NCBI GenBank assembly: GCA_001931875.2
Contig: MSJH02000553.1
Coordinates: 1 to 41,262, forward strand
Length of the DNA: 41,262 bases
From: Byssochlamys sp. IMV 00236
Lineage: Eukaryota; Ascomycota; Eurotiomycetes; Eurotiales; Thermoascaceae
Reading direction: 5' to 3'
Shown here: positions 1 through 8,136 of the stretch, in pieces
Position numbering within the stretch: position 1 is the first letter of the stretch
Layout of the letters: each line of letters begins with the position of its first letter
Translations under genes and position numbers: made by a program
Notes under the pieces: generated by a model
What the model was told of the DNA's origin: nothing
Seen by the model: only the letters and a program-made list of their open reading frames with translations
The model's database searches: none

Positions 1-566
1 TACAGTGAGAACGGTAAATATTGTCACTTTGCGAAAATTAAATGTCCGTTACTAAAAAACAAATGTCACTTTGCCAAAATTAAATGACACTAAGCCAAAA
101 GTAATTGTCCCCAAGTAAAATCGATTTGTCAACAAATAAAAATTAAATTGTCTTTTACAAAAATATACTTGTCAATTGCAATATAAGTTTGCGATTAATA
201 TATTGTTTTTTAGACAATTAGAATATTTAGAATGGGGTTTTATTATAACAATGAATGATTTGTCGTTTAGAATGACTAGCGAAGTTGTACAAATTTTCAA
301 CAGGTATGTCATTACAAGCCTCAGACATTTTTTCTTCAGTCAACAACCTGTGACACTTCAATCTTCCTTTTACAATTGCCCAGAACTGTTCAATTGGATT
401 TAATTCAAGCGAATATGGGGGCAGATACATCACCCTATAACCGCGACTTCTGTTACGGTTCTGTTACGGTTCTGTTACGGTTACGTTACGGTTCTGTTAT
501 ACTATTTTTATTGGATGGCGGAACTCTAAAACTGTAATTACGTCACGTTACGGTTACGTTACGGTT
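1..566 (+). repeat. Left terminal inverted repeat, 566 bp
   Basis: This is the reverse complement of 3169-3734 with no difference that I can find by reading. The outer 175 bases contain short repeated AT-rich motifs such as TGTCACTTTGCxAAAATTAAATG, possible transposase-binding subterminal repeats. Positions 449-500 and 541-566 hold a GTTACGGTTCTGTTACGG-type tandem array. The match breaks at 567, where the left side continues ACGTTCCGG and the right copy continues CTGTTACGG. Confidence 0.92.
227..445 (-). pseudogene. C-terminal fragment of a Tc1/mariner (DDE_3-type) transposase, left arm
   Basis: Read on the minus strand this gives a 68-residue tail starting around VMYLPPYSLELNPIEQFW and ending at a stop. 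The P-Y-S-x-x-L-N-P-I-E-x-x-W block is the signature of IS630/Tc1/mariner transposases and contains the third catalytic acidic residue (the Glu of NPIE). The N-terminal HTH and the first two catalytic aspartates are absent: upstream of the fragment the sequence changes into the GTTACGG repeat array. It cannot encode a working transposase. It is identical to the right-arm copy. Confidence 0.85.
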
Positions 567-590
567 ACGTTCCGGCTACGGTCCTGTTAT
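449..590 (+). repeat. GTTACGG/CTGTTAC tandem array upstream of the left nuclease-like gene
   Basis: Imperfect 11-base units (CTGTTACGGTT and variants with ACGTTACGG) occur at 449-500 and 541-590. A second directly repeated module is interleaved: GCGGAACTCTAAA followed by a GTAATTACGT-like stretch, and TTTTATTGGATGG, each present twice between 500 and 640. The array lies between the transposase fragment and the inner gene. The mirror copy lies just upstream of the other inner gene, so it could serve as a promoter for both; that is inference. Confidence 0.7.
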
Positions 591-664
591 GCGGAACTCT
601 AAAGTTACAACTACGTAATGGTGCTTTTATTGGATGGGAATACAAAACTTTTTCTCAAGAGCAT

Positions 665-1258
665 ATGTTGAACTACGAACAGATTTGCAAGATACTATCT
701 GAGGATCAAGAAGTCATTGACATTATAACCAAGGACTTACTGAACGTCTATGAAGATTCTTATACACTTGATTCAGCTCAAATTCTAGCGAATGGAGTAA
801 GCGTTACTTATACACCACATTTAGCAGTTCATTCTGCTTTGCCACCTATCATTATACAGTTTCACCCACATGCTAGTCAAGATATAATGATAAACGCCAT
901 TGATCAATGCTTTCAAGTTTATTTGCGAAGCAATCAGCTCCCAGTGGTATTGTTTATTTCTTCTGACAAAACCTCAAAATCATTTTTCGACCCATTTGTA
1001 CAATTACAGAGCAAATCGTATCTGTATCATTTGCCAAATACTGTATGGTCGCGTAAATGCCTATTAATATCTGAGCGCTCTTTTGGTCAAGGTGCTCCTA
1101 AAGACGAAAATTTGAATGAACTTGTTGCTCTGTCGATGTGTCTTCTTCAAGATGAACAGATAATCGCAACGCTAGGTAGATCGCAAAACGCTGCCATCCA
1201 GCATCTATATAATAAATACAAGACCATTTTTGATCCCGATTGCAACAACCAACTTTGA
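665..1258 (+). CDS. Short PD-(D/E)XK-like nuclease paralogue, catalytic residues lost
   Basis: This 197-residue protein starts at the first ATG after the left arm. It aligns along most of its length with the N-terminal ~200 residues of the protein encoded at 2063-3133: shared blocks are V-x-x-I-I-T, the Y-x-P/LPPII strand, LPxxLxF, a W-x-x-K-C-x-L strand and a NEL-x-x-x-x-A-L-S-x-x-L helix. Where the paralogue has a candidate Asp and an E-V-Q strand, this copy has Ser46 and Q65-F-H67, so nuclease activity is unlikely. It also lacks the C-terminal third of the paralogue including the Myb-like tail. No intron was seen. It may be a decaying copy, a dominant-negative or DNA-binding partner, or simply non-functional. 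Confidence 0.6.
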   Translation: MLNYEQICKILSEDQEVIDIITKDLLNVYEDSYTLDSAQILANGVSVTYTPHLAVHSALPPIIIQFHPHASQDIMINAIDQCFQVYLRSNQLPVVLFISSDKTSKSFFDPFVQLQSKSYLYHLPNTVWSRKCLLISERSFGQGAPKDENLNELVALSMCLLQDEQIIATLGRSQNAAIQHLYNKYKTIFDPDCNNQL

Positions 1259-2062
1259 GAGTAAGATTTGTCCCACTTTTTTCCATTGTAGTTACTTACT
1301 ACTTCATTGTTAAACTTTTATAGGGCGTTACAATTCTTCAATAGACAGCGTGGCTGCTTCAGGCCACTCACTTACTTGGTATAAAGTCTAAACAAATAAT
1401 TTGGCTGATAGATTGTATTAAAATAAATACAAGGATTAAACTAGATGAAAGTACTTTTTTAAATATGCCAAAATGTGGTTATTTTTGCTAATCTGATCTA
1501 CAATAAAGTGAAATAAAATAGATGGTTCTTTTTTTTTTATTGCTCTATCAACACATGATTGCTATTTTTGAGTTGAACTTGAACTAATCTAGTAATAAAA
1601 TCAACTAACAAATTATCTATGCAAACATACGCTACTTATCAGATTTCATCATAGCGCATTGAGCACAGCATGAGTATACCACCTGGTTTATTTTCAATAT
1701 TTACTCAAGAACTTTATCAACCAAAGGCTGTACGATCATTTCCGGTGGATTCCTGACTACACACTTTCATCACCTATTTAATTTTTTTAAGCGAGACGGT
1801 TGGCGTAACCAATTATTTTCTCCTGTATGACTTCAAAAATTACAACAGACTCAAATGAGGCATTATACAGCGCCTGTATACAATGTAAGAGCGCTAGGAA
1901 GAGATATACTATGAACAGGAGTTATATTTTTTTTACTATATATAATATAAATAATAATAAGTGTCAGAAACTAGGATAAAAGCAATAAGTGAAAGACAAG
2001 TTGAGTTTATTGAAAATGGTCTTTAGCAATGAAAGGAGAGGTAGATGGAGAAAAAAAAAAAA
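1259..2062. other. Spacer between the two convergent genes of the transposon
   Basis: About 800 AT-rich bases separate the two convergent stop codons. I see homopolymer runs (T tracts near 1522, A tract near 2050) and no open frame with recognisable protein similarity. I looked for a remnant of the missing C-terminal half of the short paralogue directly after 1258 and found none. Confidence 0.6.
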
Positions 2063-3133
2063 CTAGTCATTCTTCTTGAATCTGTTGTACTGTACGCGCA
2101 ATACTTCAGCATTCTTGTATTTAATAACATCGGTTTTCTGTTTAAGCTGAGTATAGCAATCGCGCCAGTTCATGCGTTTGCGAGTTGATTTATATTTTTC
2201 GACAAACTTCATAGTATTCTCGTACCTTTCTTCATCTGCACTTTTACCAATTGTCGTATCGTTAGAGGGTTCTTCAGTATCCACTTCCTCAAAACGTCTT
2301 TTTACTTGTTGTAGCTTTTGTATTCCAGAAACAGCTTCTTCTTGTAATGAAGGTGAGTCGTATCGCATACGTTCTGCAGTGTTTAATATTCTTTCGTAAT
2401 GTTGGATACCAATATTACATACACTTGTTATCGTATCCAAGAGCTCTGTTTCGCGTTTGATAGACTGTTTTAGAAAATCCTTGGCTATTTGAAATAGTGA
2501 TTGAGTTACGGGATCCTTCCACGAATTGCTTTCCAATAAACATGTTTGTTGCTTTATCAAAAAAACTGATAATGCAGTGAATGGGTGAAGCTCGTTGTTG
2601 GTTTCAGAAGAAGCACTATTCGCGTTGACTAGATAACATTTCTTCGCCCAATACTCGCATGATAGAGACAGAGCACAAAAATTGTTGAGACTAGATCTAT
2701 CATTTGTACTTATGCTTGTAGTTCGAGTGTTGAATATAAGCAAGATAGGCAATACTTTATATCTGCAATACGCCATAATACAGTAGTGTGCTGCCCGGTT
2801 CATAAAATCAGCGTTAACCGTTGCTTGTACTTCTACAATAATGGGTGGTTGATCCAAAGACACATGCATAGGCTCATATACGACATCAGATCTGAGGCCG
2901 TGATCCCATTCTGCGTCGCCGATTCTATAAGCATCTCCATTGGTATCCATTAAAGTTCTTGTGATTATGTTCTTCACGTCAGAATGTTTCAGAACGAATT
3001 TACTCATTTGATCAGAACCAGGGCATTCACTGAAGGGTATTTTCCATGTCAATAAGTCTCCTATTTGTATGGAGCAATATTAACTTTTCAACCAAATGGA
3101 ATACATGACATTAAACTTACCTTGAGAAGTCAT
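2063..3133 (-). CDS. PD-(D/E)XK-like nuclease with C-terminal Myb-like segment (transposon cargo)
   Basis: Two exons on the minus strand: 3133-3121 and 3060-2063, with a 60-nt GT-AG intron (3061-3120; donor gtaagt, acceptor aaatag), giving 336 residues. The first exon is only 13 nt (M-T-S-Q-G). A candidate PD-(D/E)XK core lies at residues ~35-190: Asp63 in a strand SDVVYEP, then 18 residues later Glu81-Val-Gln83 in PPIIVEVQ, followed by a helix with aromatic residues and a hydrophobic strand LPILLIF. E-x-Q in place of E-x-K is known in PD-(D/E)XK transposase/Rpn-type families. Residues ~190-260 look helical. The tail from ~301 (W-R-D-C-Y ... Y-N-R-F-K-K) resembles a Myb/SANT-like DNA-binding segment. 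The nuclease assignment rests on motif spacing alone. Confidence 0.65.
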
Positions 3134-3168
3134 GAAAACGTAACGTAACCGTAACAGAACCGTAACAG

Positions 3169-3734
3169 AACCGTAACGTAACCGTAACGTGACGTAATTA
3201 CAGTTTTAGAGTTCCGCCATCCAATAAAAATAGTATAACAGAACCGTAACGTAACCGTAACAGAACCGTAACAGAACCGTAACAGAAGTCGCGGTTATAG
3301 GGTGATGTATCTGCCCCCATATTCGCTTGAATTAAATCCAATTGAACAGTTCTGGGCAATTGTAAAAGGAAGATTGAAGTGTCACAGGTTGTTGACTGAA
3401 GAAAAAATGTCTGAGGCTTGTAATGACATACCTGTTGAAAATTTGTACAACTTCGCTAGTCATTCTAAACGACAAATCATTCATTGTTATAATAAAACCC
3501 CATTCTAAATATTCTAATTGTCTAAAAAACAATATATTAATCGCAAACTTATATTGCAATTGACAAGTATATTTTTGTAAAAGACAATTTAATTTTTATT
3601 TGTTGACAAATCGATTTTACTTGGGGACAATTACTTTTGGCTTAGTGTCATTTAATTTTGGCAAAGTGACATTTGTTTTTTAGTAACGGACATTTAATTT
3701 TCGCAAAGTGACAATATTTACCGTTCTCACTGTA
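3169..3734 (-). repeat. Right terminal inverted repeat, 566 bp
   Basis: Mirror image of positions 1-566. The inner boundary lies 36 bases upstream of the start codon at 3133, so the GTTACGG array here directly abuts the promoter position of the inner minus-strand gene. It ends CCGTTCTCACTG followed by TA at 3733-3734. Confidence 0.92.
3290..3508 (+). pseudogene. C-terminal fragment of a Tc1/mariner transposase, right arm
   Basis: Identical in protein sequence to the left-arm fragment and in mirror position. In-frame residues extend upstream of the first methionine (R-G-Y-R-V-M-Y), as expected of an internal part of a longer transposase that has been cut off by the repeat array. Stop at 3506-3508. 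Only the last catalytic residue region (NPIE) and the C-terminal tail remain. Confidence 0.85.
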
Positions 3735-3856
3735 AACATAAACTGTTACTAAAGCAACACGAAATGTGGCTTAGCTTATAGCATTCTGTTGTTCTTCACC
3801 CCCTCTGTATTTATTTTTTAAATAAAAAAAATATAGCCAAGAATTCTCGTTTTATT

Positions 3857-4705
3857 ATGGCCGCACACACTGAAGTTGACTATTCTGTTAAGCACCCTCT
3901 CCAAAACACTTGGACATTGTGGTTTGATAACCCAGGCAAGAAGACGAGTGCTCAATCTTGGGCTGATAATTTGAAAGAAATCATCAACTTTGATACAGTC
4001 GAGGACTTTTGGAGGTAGATGTACTCAATGGCAGACTCTATTTTTTTTCTAAACACTCATCTTTTTACAAAGCACATTCAACAATGTTTCCAAAATCAAC
4101 CATCTTTCACCCAACTCCAACTTTCACCTCTTCAAGCAAGGCATTCGTCCCGAATGGGAGGATCCTTCCAATGCAGAAGGTGGCAAGTTTGGTATTCAAC
4201 TTCCCAAGAGTAAGGCAGGTGATGCCATTAATGAACATTGGATGAATCTTGTAAGGAATATTATAAAGACATGTTTTACGATTATGTGCGTTTTTTTAAA
4301 AAAAAGGAAATGATAGCTTTTGGCTGTTATTGGTGAACAATTGGCTACAGAAGACGAGATTTGTGGTGCTGTGGTATCTGTGAGAAAATCATTTTACAGA
4401 ATTGCTTTATGGGTCAAGACAAGTAAGGATGAAGAAAAGATTGCCAGCATTAGGTAAGCAAATAGCTGTACATCAAGAAAAAAAAATCAATTCTCTCGGT
4501 TAGTAAACAACTTCGCGAGGCTCTTAACCTTCCGGAAGCAATCACTATTGATTTTGTGCCCCATGGAGATGCTACGGCTAAACTTGCTGCTGAATTGGCA
4601 GCTACTCAACTTGAAGAACAAGCCGAGAACAAGTCAGCAGATGATGAAGCTAACAAGACTACTGAGACTACTGAAACTGCTACTACTACTACTACTACTG
4701 CTTAA
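3857..4705 (+). CDS. eIF4E: Translation initiation factor eIF4E (mRNA cap-binding protein)
   Basis: Four exons: 3857-4014, 4073-4250, 4317-4453, 4504-4705 (introns 58, 66 and 50 nt), 224 residues. It binds the 7-methylguanosine cap and recruits eIF4G. Cap-sandwich and contact residues are visible: the Trp of SAQSWADNL, RPEWEDP (Trp-Glu pair) and the Trp of IALWVK. The eIF4G-docking Trp is in FDTVEDFW. The basic phosphate-binding stretch reads VRKSFYRIALW. The C-terminus carries about 40 extra residues (LAAELAATQLEEQAE, then a Thr-rich run encoded by ACT repeats) beyond the usual end. A likely polyadenylation signal AATAAA lies at 4721. A transposon ends 122 bases upstream of the start codon, so its insertion has displaced or replaced promoter sequence. 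Confidence 0.95.
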
Positions 4706-5278
4706 AATTAGAGTGCTTGAAATAAAATTTATACATACACAATCTATTGATTCAAAAAGAAAGCGAAAGAGAGGAGAATGAATAAGAGGAGATCAGAAAG
4801 AAGAAGCCTATGAAAAGGAGATGCTATATGAACCCTTTTGCTCAAGACAGACATTGTTTATATATTAGAGAAAGAGGGGGGGGGGATGAGGCTGTCATTT
4901 TTTAAAGAGGAGAAGTACAAAAGGGAAGAGAAACGTGAATGTTTGAAAAGAGGAGAGAAAAAGAGAAATGGATGATTGAATGAATTTAAAGAACTAGAAG
5001 CCAAAAATAGAAATGATACTCATGCTGTAGGACTATTTTTTCTTCTTTGCGTAAGGTATCTCACTGTGCTCTGTCTTACGAAAAATTAGACTTTGGCTGT
5101 CTCTCTCTTTCTTTCTGCGTGTCACTCTTGTCTCTCCTGTGTTGTGCATTCTTTTTCTTTTTTTCTTTTTTTTTTTTTTTCTCTCTTTCTTTCTTTCTCT
5201 GTTTGCATTCTTTTCTAATTTCTTTATTTATTTTTTCTCCTTTTTTTTTATTATTATTTTCTTTCTTCAACAATAAAA
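4706..5278. other. eIF4E-Ras spacer with purine block followed by pyrimidine block
   Basis: No gene seen. 4735-5010 is strongly purine-rich (GAAAGAGAGGAG-type sequence, with a run of ten G at 4876-4885). 5085-5275 is strongly pyrimidine-rich (CTTTCTTTCTCT). The second block runs up to the Ras start codon, and such CT-rich leaders are common in fungal promoters. An open frame of 79 residues in the T-rich block (5047-5286) is low-complexity Phe/Ser/Leu and is not credible as a protein. Confidence 0.7.
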
Positions 5279-6148
<870 letters not shown>

Positions 6149-6418
6149 TTTAATGTCATATTTTGAGTCCCTCTCTTTTTTGTTTTCCTTTTTTTTGAAA
6201 AAAAATCATTATTATTATTATTATTATCTATATTCTATTTACAATAACTAATATATTTATCTTCTCTTCAACACACACACACACTTTCTTCTTCTCTTCA
6301 ATACTGAGCTTTTGCTGCGTTTGAATTTAAACCTATTCAATCTCCGTTATGAGTACTATCAAGTGTGCAAAAGGTATTGAATTGTCCTCTTTCATTAGAG
6401 AAATAAAAAAGAACAAAA

Positions 6419-7987
6419 ATGACTAAATTACCAGTTGTGGTTATGGATAATGGTACTGGGTATGTTTAATATATATAATTTAAATAAAACAAGAGATAAA
6501 GAGGGGCAAATACTCATCCCTTTTTATGTACTTTAGGTACACTAAACTTGGTTTTAGTGGAAACAACGAACCTTCTTTCGTTTTCCCTACTGCCATTTGT
6601 ACGCGTGAGAGTGTCTCAAGCAGTGGAAGACCCAATGTGTCTTCAAAGCCCTCCTTCTTGAGCAGCAATTTGGCTTCTAAGCGAGGTATTGAAGATCTTG
6701 ACTTTCTCATTGGAGATGAAGCTATTGCTCAAGCAAAGACGATGGCCTTGAATTATCCTATTCGACACGGGCAAATCAGCAATTGGGATCATATGGAACG
6801 ATTTTGGGAACAGTCTATCTTCAAATACTTGCGCTGTGAGCCCGAGGACCACTATTTCCTTTTGGTAAGAAAAAGCAAGAAAATACAATTCCAACAAACT
6901 CATCTTGTTAGACTGAACCACCTTTAAACGTTCCAGAGAATCGTGAAATGACAGCAGAAATCATGTTTGAGTCATTCAACGTTCAAGGTCTTTATATTGC
7001 CGTTCAAGCTGTCTTGGCTCTTGCTGCTTCTTGGACTTCCAACAAGGTGAGCGAGCAGACCTTGACAGGCACTGTCGTTGACTCTGGTGATGGCGTAACT
7101 CACGTGATTCCAGTCGTAAGTCCCTTCAACTCTCCCCAGTGAATACAGTCATGTTCACTTTCTTTGTGTAGGCTGAAGGTTATGTGATTGGCAGTTCTAT
7201 CAAGAGTGTGCCTATTGCTGGTCGAGACATTACTTCATTTGTTCAGAACTTACTCCGTGAGCGTGGTGAGACGAATATCCCACCAGAAGATTCGTTGCGT
7301 ATAGCAGAGGCTATTAAAGAAGATTACAGTTATGTCTGTCCTGACATCGTCAAAGAATTCAAAAAGTACGATCAAGAGCCTGACAAGTATTTCAAAAAAT
7401 ACGAAGGTATCTATTCAGTGACTGGAAAGGTAAATGACATTTTGTATGCTTGTTTTTCTTGTTCTCAACCCTCTTTAAAGAATTATACCGTAGACGTTGG
7501 CTTTGAGCGTTTCCTTGCACCTGAAATCTTTTTCAATCCAGAGATTGCTAGCTCTGACTTTTTGACTCCTTTACCTGAAATTGTTGATACCGTGATCCAG
7601 ACGAGTCCTATTGATGTCAGAAGAGGATTATACAAGAACATTGTATTGTCAGGTGGATCTACGATGTTTAAAGGATTCGACAAGAGACTCCAAAGAGATA
7701 TCAAGCGAGTTGTTGATAAGCGTATTCAGGATAGCGAAGTTGCTAGTGGATCAAGGGCAACACCAATGGAAGTGAATGTCATTTCGCATAAAAAGCAGCG
7801 TCATGCTGTTTGGTTTGGAGGCAGCTTATTGGCTTCGACTGTAAGTTAAATCAAATACGGGAATTATATCGCTCATGTGTTGTATATATAGGGTGAGTTT
7901 TATAATTACTGTCACACAAAAGCAGAGTACGATGAATATGGTCCTAGTATCTGCCGTCATAACAGAGTGTTCAACTCTGTTTTGTAA
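6419..7987 (+). CDS. ARP3: Actin-related protein 3 (Arp2/3 complex)
   Basis: Six exons: 6419-6459, 6537-6864, 6912-7115, 7172-7429, 7481-7840, 7892-7987; 428 residues, close to the usual ~420. The actin-fold phosphate loops are visible: [16 protein letters not shown] at the N-terminus and [14 protein letters not shown] in the middle, then [16 protein letters not shown]. Arp3-type features are the insertion segments (for example [15 protein letters not shown], and the lysine-rich stretch [18 protein letters not shown]) and the ending [16 protein letters not shown]. Together with Arp2 it nucleates branched actin filaments at endocytic patches. The spacer upstream (6149-6418) has ATT and CA microsatellites but no gene. 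Confidence 0.96.
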
Positions 7988-8136
7988 ACGTGTTACAATA
8001 AAAAGTATGTGGGTATATGGCAGCTTTTTTATGTATAAAAAGTACCGTCACATTATAAATTTCATGATCCTTTCTCACTTTTTCTTTTTTTCTCTCTCTT
8101 TCCATTCTTTTTTTTTATACATGGTTAAATAATAAA

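Larger units (their letters stand above)
1..3734. mobile_element. Palindromic Tc1/mariner-type transposon carrying two nuclease-like genes
   Basis: The element is bounded by TA dinucleotides at 1-2 and 3733-3734 and begins CAGTGAGAACGG, with the exact reverse complement at the right end. CAGTG termini next to TA are typical of Tc1/mariner elements, which duplicate a TA target. Position p pairs with 3735-p for the first 566 bases. Each arm holds the C-terminal coding end of a DDE transposase, pointing outward, but no complete transposase is present, so mobility would need a transposase in trans. The interior (567-3168) holds two convergent paralogous genes resembling PD-(D/E)XK nucleases. The left genomic flank lies outside the window, so only the right TA is seen in its host context. 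The gene content is not one I recognise from described Tc1/mariner elements. Confidence 0.85.

Noticed and set aside
176..403. 75-codon plus-strand frame in the left arm (and its mirror at 3332-3559)
   Set aside because: It is the antisense of the transposase C-terminal fragment and its sequence has no motif of its own.
1..3734. Bacterial IS630 contamination
   Set aside because: The inner gene has a eukaryotic intron, the ends are eukaryotic Tc1/mariner-like, and the element abuts an intron-containing eIF4E gene.
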